17,552 bases of DNA. Origin: Promethearchaeota archaeon (GTDB lineage Archaea > Asgardarchaeota > Lokiarchaeia > Sigynarchaeales > SOKP01). Each line of letters starts with the position of its first letter. Within the stretch, counting starts at the first letter, position 1. The notes below the pieces were generated by a model that worked only from the letters and a program-made list of their open reading frames with translations, did not search any database and was not told the DNA's origin. A program made the translations under genes and the position numbers. Shown here in pieces: positions 1 to 7,286 of the stretch. The stretch spans positions 1 to 17,552 of the forward strand of contig JAEOTJ010000233.1 of NCBI GenBank assembly GCA_016839905.1, written 5' to 3'.

Positions 1-127
1 AAGGGGAGCATACGCACCAGAAGCCCTTGGTTCTAAAATAGCGAAGAAAATGTATAGAAAAATACTCTTTGGATTTGTTTCTCACTATTTAAAAGAAAGA
101 AAAAGAGTAAAAAGGAAATAAATAGAA
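1..127. repeat. 127-bp terminal direct repeat (circular closure)
   Basis: These 127 bases are identical to the last 127 bases (17426-17552). Bases 1-121 therefore encode the last codons and stop of the saccharopine-dehydrogenase-like gene that starts at 16377. An exact repeat of this odd length at both ends is what a k=127 de Bruijn assembly leaves on a circular path, so I read the molecule as a circle of 17,425 bp. The overlap does not lie in one of the trpG-tail repeats, so the closure is not simply a collapse at that repeat. A real tandem duplication cannot be excluded from sequence alone. Confidence 0.85.
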
Positions 128-137
128 ATAAAGAGAA

Positions 138-145
138 TTTTTTTT
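138..145 (+). terminator. T-run terminator after oxidoreductase gene
   Basis: Eight consecutive T lie 17 bases after the stop codon at 119-121 (equivalent to 17544-17546). U-rich 3' ends without a strong hairpin are the usual archaeal intrinsic terminator. It would end the transcript of the saccharopine-dehydrogenase-like gene before the convergent DUF998 gene. Confidence 0.4.
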
Positions 146-225
146 AAAAATAAAAAATTGAAAATTATTGGAATTCTTTACTTAAATTTTAATATATTAT
201 TCAAATCTCTGTTATCCATCGCGTG

Positions 226-839
226 TTATAGGTCTTCTTTATACATATTTAAACCAATCATTAAAAGAAATAATAAGATAATAATGAAGGTTAACCATTC
301 AAAAATTGTCGCAATTGGTCTGTAAGCAAATAACAAGGATAAATAAGTTAAGCAAAACACAAAATCCATAATAGCAATTATTGTAAGACGCTTACAATAA
401 GAAGGGTGATTTCTTAAACCGACAATGACAAGTAATATTACCAATTCTATACATAAGAAATTCATTAAACTCCAGAAAATATGTTGCGTAGAAGCTGTAT
501 CCACTGGAAAAATTGCTATCATTACCATCGAGAAACTATTGAATAATCCAATTATTTGAATAGTTATTATGTTTTTTTTATAGATGGTTGAGATTCATAC
601 CATTTTTTTTGGGCAATAATAAATGGAATTAAAGCGATGTTCATTAAAATTAGGGATATACTGAATAGAAACCAACCATTAGGATTTTTTATGGTATTTC
701 CTAAGGCAGAAACCGTGTGTTGAAAGGGTGAATATCCAGGATATAAAAAGGCAGCAGGGATTAAAAGGGCATAATAAAAGATATTCGTTAATATCACAGA
801 GATAAGATATAGGGGTATTCTTTTTATCGTTTTATTCAT
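226..839 (-). pseudogene. DUF998-type membrane protein, split by a frameshift
   Basis: Two minus-strand frames, 839-567 (90 aa) and 528-226 (100 aa), together read as one DUF998-like integral membrane protein of about 200 aa with roughly six membrane segments. The first part has an N-terminal membrane helix and the family-like stretch YPGYSPFQHTVSALG with NPNGWFLF. The second part has IAIFPVDTASTQHIFWSLMNF, which fits the family's G(I)FP..D....H pattern, and three further helices. The frame shifts at an 8-T run (572-579). Past it, the +1 frame continues without a stop through IIGLFNSFSM into the second part. The cause may be a real mutation, a homopolymer sequencing error or programmed slippage. 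The first ATG (837-839) has a TATA-like stretch about 36-50 bases upstream (875-888 on the opposite strand). The function of the family is unknown. Confidence 0.7.
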
Positions 840-934
840 TTTTTTTAATCTCTTCCAGTAATGTTCCCATTGAAATTAATATATATTTTCTAAAATTTGG
901 CGCATCCAGAATTACTTCCTAAAAATAGTTCTGA

Positions 935-1096
935 TTTAAAAAAGTTTTTGAAAGGGAAGGTGATAATGCAATTGATGACAACGATCACGATAATGGAGCG
1001 CCAGCGATTCCCTTTGGCAGTTATTATCTGCTCTTTACTAGTATTATCATCATATCCCTGATTATAATCTATAAGCGAAAATGGATTTTTAAATAA
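935..1096 (+). pseudogene. C-terminal remnant of an anchored surface protein
   Basis: An open stretch without a start codon, preceded by a stop at 932-934. It encodes an acidic linker (DDNDHDNGAPA), then IPFGSYYLLF, a hydrophobic helix rich in Ile and a basic tail YKRKWIFK before a stop at 1094-1096. This matches the C-terminus of the beta-propeller protein encoded on the other strand at 1255-2598 (acidic DDDDDDEF, IPFGNYYLVF, helix, KRRK). I read it as the surviving 3' end of a second surface-protein gene of the same sorting type. It ends 25 bases before trpG-tail copy J. The upstream part of the gene is not found here. Confidence 0.65.
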
Positions 1097-1118
1097 ATTC
1101 TAATTTTTTTTTTTTTCC

Positions 1119-1193
1119 CACTTTCATCCCAAATCCATTAAAACGAAACCATATGGAATGCAGATATTAAAGAATTTCTTGATTTTATTTTAA
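1119..1193 (+). repeat. trpG 3'-end copy J
   Basis: Reads FHPKSIKTKPYGMQILKNFLILF and a stop (1191-1193), the C-terminal end of a TrpG/PabA-type glutamine amidotransferase. Homology to the other copies begins at about 1121, at the shared TTTCATCCC, and nothing trpG-like precedes it. One of the minimal copies. It follows the broken surface-protein tail and lies about 60 bases beyond the 3' end of the convergent beta-propeller gene. Confidence 0.85.
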
Positions 1194-1254
1194 AAACTAT
1201 TCAAACATAAAATAGCTCTCGAAAAGAAAAAGAAAATAAAAAAGGAAATAAAAT

Positions 1255-2598
1255 TTATAAATGATTTTTTGTATGAATGGTTTTTCGTCTTTTTATTAGG
1301 ACAAGCTCAACTATAGCAATGGCCGCAAATACTAAATAATAATTTCCGAAAGGAATTACCAAAGAAAACTCATCGTCGTCATCGTCATCGCCTTTATCTT
1401 TTAATTTTTTATCATCTGGTATTGGTCTATCATGATGGAATAAATATAACGTCTCAAATTGATCTGACACTATAAAATGATCTCCCCATCCAGAAATTGC
1501 GATATCTTGAATTTCACTAAGTCCAGACCACTCCTCTGATTTTGGATTTGTTATAGAGTTATTAAGAAGATATACACTAGCCCCAGACCACGTTCCACCA
1601 ACACAATATGTACCATCTGCATTAATATCACCACAGCAATAATCATCAGTTGTAGGAAAACTCCACATCGCCATCTTCGGTACAGCTGAAAATGAGTTAT
1701 TGAAATAGTCCATATAATCTCTATTAGTGACTAAGATATTTTTGCCATCTGATGATATAGCTAAATCTTCAATTATAGTAGGGGCATTATATGTCCACAT
1801 TGCTATTCCATCAAAATCGGTAGTGTTAAAAAAGTCTACTACATTGGAACTATCAACCGCTACAGCAAAATTCCCATTATCAGAAATAGCAACAAATTTG
1901 CCAAGACCAACTGTATCATATGTCCACATAGTAATACCTTGGTCATAATCCGTTGTATTAAACATATGAACATCAGCATTATCATCACTTGCTATTACAT
2001 GACTTCCATCTCCGGAAATTGCCAAATCATAGATGGGAGTTCCAGCATTATAGAACCATTCTACTTGTCCACTCTTATTGAGCAAAAAAATATATGTATT
2101 GTTCTTAGTAATTATAAAATCTCCAGTGAGAGAAATATCAACGCAATCAACACTACTACCGCACTGAAATACCCATAATGCTGTTTTAGGGGTTTCTTTT
2201 AAATTATCTAATAAAATTACATGAGTGCCATTACATACTACGATATATTTTCCATCCCCCGATATAGCTACATCTTGAATATATGCTGAGCTTTCATATA
2301 TCCAGACTGTAGCATTACTATCTTTATTAAATAATGTCACATTAGGATTATTATACCATCTAGCTACAATAAAATTTCCATCTAAAGATATTTCTACATA
2401 TGCATCACTGCCCACAGTAGTATTTTTCCATTTCCATTTTTGGGTGACGGTATAGCCGCTTGTTTTTGGTACTGGTAGTTCATTTGTTAAATCGTCATCT
2501 TGAATAGAGAGATTTTCTTGAATGATCCCAATAGAACAGACTGAAATAAGCAATAGTAACAAAAAGACGTTTAAAATTTTAGTTATTTTTTTTATCAT
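1255..2598 (-). CDS. secreted beta-propeller protein with C-terminal membrane anchor
   Basis: A 447-residue extracytoplasmic protein. Residues 1-24 form a signal peptide (KK, then VFLLLLLISVCSIGII). Residues about 50-395 contain roughly eight units of about 40 residues with the recurring pattern (I/V)xISxDGxxIV, seen near residues 70, 112, 155, 194, 238, 281 and 368, often followed by a MW(T/S)(Y/F) element. This is WD40/PQQ-like propeller architecture. Many N-x-S/T sequons suggest surface glycosylation. An acidic linker (DKGDDDDDDEF, about 401-411), the motif IPFGNYYLVF, one membrane helix (about 414-434) and a basic tail would anchor it in the cytoplasmic membrane, propeller outside. A T-rich stretch on the coding strand (about 1216-1252) may terminate it. 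Ligand and role are unknown; adhesion or a binding scaffold is only a guess. The fold call is strong. Confidence 0.85.
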   Translation of the reverse strand: MIKKITKILNVFLLLLLISVCSIGIIQENLSIQDDDLTNELPVPKTSGYTVTQKWKWKNTTVGSDAYVEISLDGNFIVARWYNNPNVTLFNKDSNATVWIYESSAYIQDVAISGDGKYIVVCNGTHVILLDNLKETPKTALWVFQCGSSVDCVDISLTGDFIITKNNTYIFLLNKSGQVEWFYNAGTPIYDLAISGDGSHVIASDDNADVHMFNTTDYDQGITMWTYDTVGLGKFVAISDNGNFAVAVDSSNVVDFFNTTDFDGIAMWTYNAPTIIEDLAISSDGKNILVTNRDYMDYFNNSFSAVPKMAMWSFPTTDDYCCGDINADGTYCVGGTWSGASVYLLNNSITNPKSEEWSGLSEIQDIAISGWGDHFIVSDQFETLYLFHHDRPIPDDKKLKDKGDDDDDDEFSLVIPFGNYYLVFAAIAIVELVLIKRRKTIHTKNHL

Positions 2599-2700
2599 TG
2601 TTTATTCATTTTACAGGTTAAATTTATGTATATTAAATATTTATTCATTAAATTATATATATTTTTGATTATTAGTAATTTTCAAATTTCTCTGATATGA

Positions 2701-2847
2701 GATTCAACCATATTGGCAATTAGACACACGAATTATCCTGTAGAATGCCTCCAATTCCATCCCGAATCCATCAAAATGAAGCCCTATGGCATAGAGATCC
2801 TAAAAAATTTTATAGAATTATATGTTAAAGAATATAAGAAATTATAA
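2701..2847 (+). repeat. trpG 3'-end copy A
   Basis: In-frame remnant preceded by a stop (2698-2700). It reads DSTILAIRHTNYPVECLQFHPES followed by IKMKPYGIEILKNFIELYVKEYKKL and a stop at 2845-2847. It keeps about 55 bases more of the upstream trpG sequence than the minimal copies, and it runs about eight codons beyond the usual stop. Its final bases form TATAAAAG (2843-2850), a good TATA box for the toxin-antitoxin pair that starts at 2881. Confidence 0.9.
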
Positions 2848-2850
2848 AAG
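2843..2850 (+). promoter_or_regulatory. TATA box for the RelB/RelE pair
   Basis: TATAAAAG, 31-38 bases before the ATG at 2881, the right distance for an archaeal promoter with a very short leader. It overlaps the stop codon of trpG-tail copy A, so the repeat end itself seems to supply the promoter element. A second AT-rich stretch (ATTATATAGATA, 2859-2870) is closer than usual. Confidence 0.5.
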
Positions 2851-2880
2851 TTAGAATGATTATATAGATAATGAGAAAAG

Positions 2881-3081
2881 ATGACTTCAAATCTTAAGGA
2901 AGAAATTATAGACCTAATAAGAAAATTACCAGAAGATACTACAATTGATGATATCATGTACCATCTATATGTTAAGAAAAAGATTCTTGCAGGTCTGAAA
3001 GATATTGAGCATGGTAGAGTAGTTCCTCATAAAGCAGTTATGAAGAAAGCTAAAGAGCGATTAGAACAATGGTTGAAATAG
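2881..3081 (+). CDS. RelB-like antitoxin
   Basis: A 66-residue charged protein with an N-terminal helical region and the stretch KLPEDTTIDDIMYHLYVKKK, then LKDIEHGRVVPHKAVMKKAKERLEQWLK. This matches the short archaeal and bacterial antitoxins that pair with RelE/ParE toxins, where the C-terminal helix wraps the toxin. The gene overlaps the toxin gene by 13 bases (3069-3081), so the two are translationally coupled. It lies directly after trpG-tail copy A. Such antitoxins usually repress their own operon together with the toxin. The family call rests on pattern and pairing, and the exact Pfam family is not certain. Confidence 0.85.
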   Translation: MTSNLKEEIIDLIRKLPEDTTIDDIMYHLYVKKKILAGLKDIEHGRVVPHKAVMKKAKERLEQWLK

Positions 3082-3353
3082 AATGGGCAACTACAGCTCA
3101 AAATGATCTGAATGATATTATAGATTATATTGCTCAAGATTCCCTTGAATTTGCTGTTTCATTTTACGATCAGGTAAAAGAGAAATTAGAAAATCTAAAT
3201 GAATTTCCGAATATGGGAAGAAAAGTCCCAGAACTTGATGATCCCAATATTCGAGAATTGATTTTTAGAAATTATCGCCTTATTTATCAGAATTTAGGAG
3301 ACAAGATTCAGATTGTTAGAATAATTCATGGTTCAAGGATTTTGGAAATTTAA
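3069..3353 (+). CDS. RelE/ParE-superfamily toxin
   Basis: A 94-residue protein of typical RelE/ParE length. Hallmarks in order: N-terminal strand IEW, AQNDLNDIIDYIAQDSLEFA, LENLNEFPNMGRKVPE, then RELIFRNYRLIYQ and the C-terminal strand with VRIIHGSRIL. Members either cut mRNA in the ribosome (RelE) or poison gyrase (ParE). The PNMGRKVPE and YRLIY pattern is shared by both, so the target cannot be decided here. It follows the antitoxin with an overlapping start. The pair lies between trpG-tail copies A and B and fills that 605-bp segment completely, so it behaves as a minimal cassette. Confidence 0.92.
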   Translation: MVEIEWATTAQNDLNDIIDYIAQDSLEFAVSFYDQVKEKLENLNEFPNMGRKVPELDDPNIRELIFRNYRLIYQNLGDKIQIVRIIHGSRILEI

Positions 3354-3372
3354 ACTTTATAATAGTAACACT

Positions 3373-3452
3373 AATTCCATCCCGAATCCATCAAAATGAA
3401 GCCCCACGGGATGCAAATATTAAAAAATTTCTTGGAAACAATATTTTTGTAG
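3373..3452 (+). repeat. trpG 3'-end copy B
   Basis: Reads FHPESIKMKPHGMQILKNFLETIFL with a stop at 3450-3452. Homology starts abruptly at TAATTCCATCCCGAATCC (3372 on), 19 bases after the toxin stop. One of the minimal copies. It contains a perfect 7-bp inverted repeat, CATCCCG (3378-3384) with CGGGATG (3407-3413). Confidence 0.9.
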
Positions 3453-3530
3453 CTTATCTATTATTATTTTTAAATTATTAAATAATAAATTCGGCTCTTT
3501 TAGAGTTTTAATTATAGAATGAGATTGAAT

Positions 3531-3547
3531 AAAAAATAAAAAAAAAA
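3531..3547 (-). terminator. T-run terminator of the AbiEi-like operon
   Basis: On the minus strand, ten consecutive T (3547-3538) followed by a further six T (3536-3531) lie about 16 bases after the stop codon of the gene ending at 3564. This fits an archaeal U-tract terminator. Confidence 0.5.
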
Positions 3548-3563
3548 TTATATCATTAAAGTT

Positions 3564-4223
3564 CTACTTGAAAATATTAATTCTTTCAAGTATTTTACCA
3601 ACTTCCGCAGGGTAATGTTTTGAGTACTTCATTAACCTTTCCAAGGAAATTACATGCTTATACTTCGATACTTCAACGAGAATCTTTCCTTCTCTAACAT
3701 GATTACAATTATAAAGATAGATAAAATCTAAAATGGTTTTTTCTAAGTTAGAATACCGAAATATTCCATGGTCCTTAACACCAAAATTTAAGAGCTCCTT
3801 TTTAAAAACCAAAAATGAGAACTTATCTCCGTTTATTATAAGGGGTTTTTTTACCGATATTCGATCGTTTATTATGTAATCAATACTCGTATCGTTTTTA
3901 AAAAATACATCGTTATTCTCGCTTAACTCGAATGTTAATGCTGTATGCAGCCCAAAATACCAGTTTTTAGCGTTTTTGAGCTCAAGTGCCTTCGCGATAA
4001 GTTCATGTTGTGAATATTTTAATTCTTTTTTGTTAAATTCATCAATATCTTTAACATAAAACATGTTGTTAAGAATTTTTAAAATATATCCTTGAGATGT
4101 AAGGTAATTTATTACCTTCCCAACTTCGTAATACTTCTTATTACTATACCCTTGAATGGTTTTTGTGGTAATAATTTCTTCCTCTTCACTTCTTATATCA
4201 TATAATATTTGATTCATTGACAT
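3564..4223 (-). CDS. AbiEi-like winged-helix antitoxin-family protein
   Basis: A 219-residue protein, second gene of a two-gene minus-strand operon. Residues about 14-60 look like a winged-helix DNA-binding domain (ITTKTIQGYSNKKYYEVGKVINYLTSQGYILKILNNMFYV). The middle has NWYFGLHTAL (87-96), and SNLEKTILDFIY (158-169) comes later. Both resemble the conserved elements of the AbiEi/COG5340 fold. AbiEi proteins bind DNA and repress a type IV toxin-antitoxin operon with the nucleotidyltransferase AbiEii. No AbiEii-like GGT.L/hD.D protein lies next to it, and the only partner is the unknown 252-aa gene 29 bases upstream. The family call comes from recognised patterns and is moderately sure. Function as an antitoxin here is inference. 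Confidence 0.6.
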   Translation of the reverse strand: MSMNQILYDIRSEEEEIITTKTIQGYSNKKYYEVGKVINYLTSQGYILKILNNMFYVKDIDEFNKKELKYSQHELIAKALELKNAKNWYFGLHTALTFELSENNDVFFKNDTSIDYIINDRISVKKPLIINGDKFSFLVFKKELLNFGVKDHGIFRYSNLEKTILDFIYLYNCNHVREGKILVEVSKYKHVISLERLMKYSKHYPAEVGKILERINIFK

Positions 4224-4252
4224 TGATTTCTACGCTCATTTTTTTTTTTCTA

Positions 4253-5011
4253 TTACTCAATTACTAGTTCTTTAATCATCTTTCTTGAATTTGTTGTATC
4301 CAATAGCTTGAGAGAATTATCTGTATTCAATACATCTGCCCAGATAATTGCTTGATTAAAATTACCATCCCCTGAATTTTCTACAAGAAAATTATTCCAT
4401 ATTTTATTATCAATAGGTGGTACAACTATGATACCAATATTTCTATCAATTTTTCCATGAAGATTATCTCTCAAATTTTTCCCTATTGATGGTTCAAAAC
4501 CAAAAAGTGATATAAAGATAACCTGTGGAATTACCTTAGAATATTGTTTAAGCTCTTTTTTATGCAATAACTCAGTGTATTTCTTCACTTCACCAGTGAT
4601 CTTAAGAAATTGCATAAATTTTAAGGGATGCAATTTCTTAATTGTGAAGATAAAGGTTATTTTAAGATAATAATTCTCTTTTTCTACAACATCAGAATAT
4701 TGATCTTCGATTTTACCCTTATGTTTTTGCTGATAATATGCTGAACTCATAGAAACGGGAGGATATTTTTGTTCCACTTCTTCACTCACAATTAAATCCG
4801 CAATCCTTTGTTGAACTGCATTATTGAATGCAAAATTGTGATTTCTGACCGTAATAATAGAATTTTTATTCAATTTAACAATATTACTCTCGATTAAATC
4901 TATGTAAGGGTTATATATTCTCTGCCATACTTCCAATGGACCTTCTACATCTAATAAAGAGAAGGGATAATCTCTCAAAAAATCAGAATTACCTTCTTTT
5001 TGTATTGTCAT
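4253..5011 (-). CDS. hypothetical protein, partner of the AbiEi-like gene
   Basis: A 252-residue soluble protein with no signal peptide or membrane helix. I do not recognise it. Visible features: an N-terminal half rich in aromatic and charged residues, a central strand LKITFIFTI (about 118-126), KITGEVKKYTELLHKKEL, then a hydrophobic strand VIFISLFGF followed by IDRNIGIIVVPP and a C-terminal region with IIWADVLNT. The GEVKK followed by a helix and a strand is faintly like the E-x-K part of PD-(D/E)xK nucleases, but this is weak. It lies 29 bases upstream of the AbiEi-like gene on the same strand, so co-transcription is likely, and it holds the place where a toxin would be expected. Start chosen at the ATG at 5009-5011; the T-rich upstream region shows no clear Shine-Dalgarno site. 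Confidence 0.7.
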   Translation of the reverse strand: MTIQKEGNSDFLRDYPFSLLDVEGPLEVWQRIYNPYIDLIESNIVKLNKNSIITVRNHNFAFNNAVQQRIADLIVSEEVEQKYPPVSMSSAYYQQKHKGKIEDQYSDVVEKENYYLKITFIFTIKKLHPLKFMQFLKITGEVKKYTELLHKKELKQYSKVIPQVIFISLFGFEPSIGKNLRDNLHGKIDRNIGIIVVPPIDNKIWNNFLVENSGDGNFNQAIIWADVLNTDNSLKLLDTTNSRKMIKELVIE

Positions 5012-5062
5012 TTATTTTACGCCTCAATTTTTTTTAGATTGTTTTAATGTCAATTTTTTTTT

Positions 5063-5161
5063 TTAAGTAATTATTTTACTTACTTTATCAGGATTTTCTA
5101 AGATATTTCTCATTTCTATTAAATGTCCCAGCTCTTCAAAGTCCCTATTAATTTCTTTCAT
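5063..5161 (-). CDS. possible 32-residue small protein
   Basis: A short frame opening with ATG at 5161-5159, just after AAGGT on the same strand. It encodes a charged, probably helical peptide (MKEINRDFEELGHLIEMRN, then ILENPDKVSKIIT). It lies about 50 bases upstream of the 252-aa gene and in the same direction, so it could be the first gene of that operon or the remnant of a longer gene. No family recognised. The evidence is only the frame, the ribosome-binding-like site and the amphipathic composition. Confidence 0.25.
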   Translation of the reverse strand: MKEINRDFEELGHLIEMRNILENPDKVSKIIT

Positions 5162-5723
5162 TACCTTTTTTTTTTCATATTTTCCTTAATTTTTAATATT
5201 ATTTTCAAGTTATCTCATCTCAGTTTTTTTGATTTTTAATAAAATATTAGGTCAGGGGAACAGAAGATTTTGGGTTAATTCTATAGGAGTTGTTCCATCC
5301 CCACTGTTTATTTATTTTAATACTAAATGGTTATTAAATTTCTAAAAACACCAGTAAATTAAATCTCATAATCTCTTCAGCTACAGAGTATTGTTATTAA
5401 AAGATATTTGGTTATATTCGTTATCAATAACTAATAAAAATGACAACGATACAAGAGAAATGATTTAAAAATAAATCTTAAACTTAATAAAGTTAAGGAT
5501 TATACTTCTTTTTTTGTGTCTGTAATACTAATAATAATACAGATATTTATATTTAATGCTAAATATTTCAAATTTCTTAAAACTTTATAGATATAATATT
5601 TTTTTTTATCAAAATCTTAGAACTGAAATTATTTTAAGTTTCTCTTCTTAAAATTCCCAATTTCTTAGAGACCTTTTTTTTTTTTATATTTTTTTCAGTT
5701 TGGAGGGATATTTAGGAGAGAAA
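5162..5723. other. AT-rich stretch without a recognisable gene
   Basis: About 560 bases with no open frame above some 25 codons that I would defend. It contains several homopolymer T runs (near 5167, 5509, 5600 and 5672) and scattered stops in all frames. It may be the residue of a decayed cassette between the AbiEi-like operon and trpG-tail copy C. I see no RNA gene and no clear promoter pair in it. Confidence 0.5.
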
Positions 5724-5831
5724 GCACTCCGATATAAGAAAAAATCAATTGGAGGTATTCAATTCCCCCCCGAATCTATAAGAATGAAGCCCCATGGAAT
5801 TCAGATATTAAATAATTTCTTAGAATTATAG
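5724..5831 (+). repeat. trpG 3'-end copy C
   Basis: In frame from ALRYKKKSIGGIQF to PPESIRMKPHGIQILNNFLEL and a stop at 5829-5831. The first 14 codons align one to one with the AIRQKEFPVEGLQF of copy I, though diverged. The conserved amidotransferase His (FHPES) is replaced by Pro through a T-less run of C (5765-5771), so this copy has decayed. Confidence 0.85.
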
Positions 5832-5991
5832 TATTGGAAAAATTAGCTAATTTAATACCAAATAAAAAAAAGAGTTTTTGAATTATCTTAAGTGATTTAT
5901 TAAAATTTAATAGAAATAAACTTTCTTAAGGTGTAATAGATAATTTATAAAATATTTATAATTATGAAAGACCAAAGCTTATAATAGTAAT

Positions 5992-6318
5992 ATGAATGAA
6001 AATAAATCTATTAATCATTTCAAATTTTACATATTCCTTATTATAGCTAATTATATTCATAATTCATTTTCCTTTTTCTATAGAGGGTATAATAATTAGT
6101 TAAATATTTACGTTGAAGCGAACGAGAAATTATACACTGGGAAATATGGTAAAAAATACTCACCAGCTTGGGCATCTATTGGGATTGGAATGGGACTATT
6201 AATATATGGAATTATTTGGATGATAATATGGACTTCTTTTGGCTTTGGTTTAATGCCCTACATTAGAAATAAATTATTATTTAAACGTTTGATAGGCAGT
6301 AATAATGAAATCCCATAG
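5992..6318 (+). pseudogene. broken small membrane protein fused into repeat D
   Basis: An ATG at 5992 opens a 35-codon frame with a hydrophobic segment (FYIFLIIANYI) that ends at TAG (6097-6099). The same frame resumes at once and stays open for 72 codons, with a second strong helix (SIGIGMGLLIYGIIWMIIW) and a basic segment, stopping at 6316-6318. Read as one, it is a two-helix membrane protein of about 107 codons with an internal amber stop. Its last codons run into trpG-tail copy D in another frame, so its original 3' end was replaced by the repeat. A TATA-like stretch lies at 5943-5959. It could also be two unrelated frames. No family recognised. Confidence 0.4.
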
Positions 6319-6352
6319 AATGCAAATCCTCAAAAATTTCTTAGTATTATAA
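6305..6352 (+). repeat. trpG 3'-end copy D (shortest)
   Basis: Reads MKSHRMQILKNFLVL with a stop at 6350-6352. Only the last 16 codons of the trpG tail are present. The FHPES part is missing, so this copy lacks the left half of the shared core. Confidence 0.8.
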
Positions 6353-6421
6353 GTATTTATATTTTTAATAAAGAAAATTTAGATAAATTATTGCGAATAG
6401 ATGGAATGACAACGTCTAAAT

Positions 6422-7270
6422 TTATTTAATCTCCCGTATTCTAAGATAAAATGCTCCGCAAAAGAATATTATAGATGAAGCTATTAGTATATATAACCAA
6501 GCACCCCAAAGTTTTAAATCTTTAGGAGTACTAAAATTAAGATGCATTGGTAATAAACCCTCTGCTATTTTTTTAAGATTAGTTTGTGGGATCAGAGGAC
6601 TATTATATAGAAATAAAAGGCTCAAGAGCAAAAGGTCAAAGACCGTAAGTAATAGCCCTAAAACAAAACTCCGATTTCCAATCATTCCAACAAGGAGGAA
6701 TAACCCAGAATATATTAATGAAGCAGGAATGAGAAAAATAGCAATACGACCGAAGACGTGAAGATTCTCTGTGATGTTAAAGAACATTCCTTGTGCTGCA
6801 AATGCGTGAAAATATATAAAATAGATGAAATATATAATGATATTTATACTATACACAAAAATAGTTATAACAATCCATCTAGAAAGCCAATATGTTTCAC
6901 GTTTAATTGGTCTTACGAGATACATCTCTATGGAATGGTCTGAAATCTCATCTGCACTTAAAGGTAAGCTTATCAATAAACATCCAAAAATAAAAATAAA
7001 CGGAAATAATTCTCTAAAAAGTACACCCAAGAATGCATCTACTGGATGTTTAAAGCTTGCATCTAAACCCTCAATAAGAAGATACACAATCAGGTTTATA
7101 AATGACAGAGCTAAGTAAATCATCCACTTTTTACTGTAGAATATTACCTTAAATCCTATTTTAATACTTGTAGTTAATTTAGGTTGTTGTGCAATTAACA
7201 TCTCCTTTACGGATTTTACCCTCAGAATATCTTCAATATATTCATTTGAATTGATTTCTTGTTTACTCAT
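6422..7270 (-). CDS. ABC-2 type transporter permease (second)
   Basis: A 282-residue membrane protein, last gene of the four-gene transporter operon. Six predicted helices at about 47-66, 84-106, 131-157, 173-197, 201-222 and 255-276. Between helices 2 and 3 is ADEISDHSIEMYLVRPIKRETYWLSRW, the cytoplasmic coupling segment typical of ABC-2 permeases, which contacts the ATPase. A good Shine-Dalgarno site (AAAGGTGAT) precedes the ATG at 7268-7270, and the gap to the preceding ATPase is 16 bases. It most likely pairs with the ATPase at 7287-8258. The substrate cannot be told from sequence. Confidence 0.9.
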   Translation of the reverse strand: MSKQEINSNEYIEDILRVKSVKEMLIAQQPKLTTSIKIGFKVIFYSKKWMIYLALSFINLIVYLLIEGLDASFKHPVDAFLGVLFRELFPFIFIFGCLLISLPLSADEISDHSIEMYLVRPIKRETYWLSRWIVITIFVYSINIIIYFIYFIYFHAFAAQGMFFNITENLHVFGRIAIFLIPASLIYSGLFLLVGMIGNRSFVLGLLLTVFDLLLLSLLFLYNSPLIPQTNLKKIAEGLLPMHLNFSTPKDLKLWGAWLYILIASSIIFFCGAFYLRIREIK

Positions 7271-7286
7271 TTTATCACCTTTTTCA

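Noticed and set aside
1727..2178. Two + strand open frames of 73 and 79 codons
   Set aside because: They are antisense shadows of the beta-propeller gene, whose repeats and signal peptide are clear.
5555..5585. Possible decayed tail at ATTTCAAATTTCTTAAAACT
   Set aside because: Only about a dozen bases resemble the NFL end, and no core or stop context supports it.
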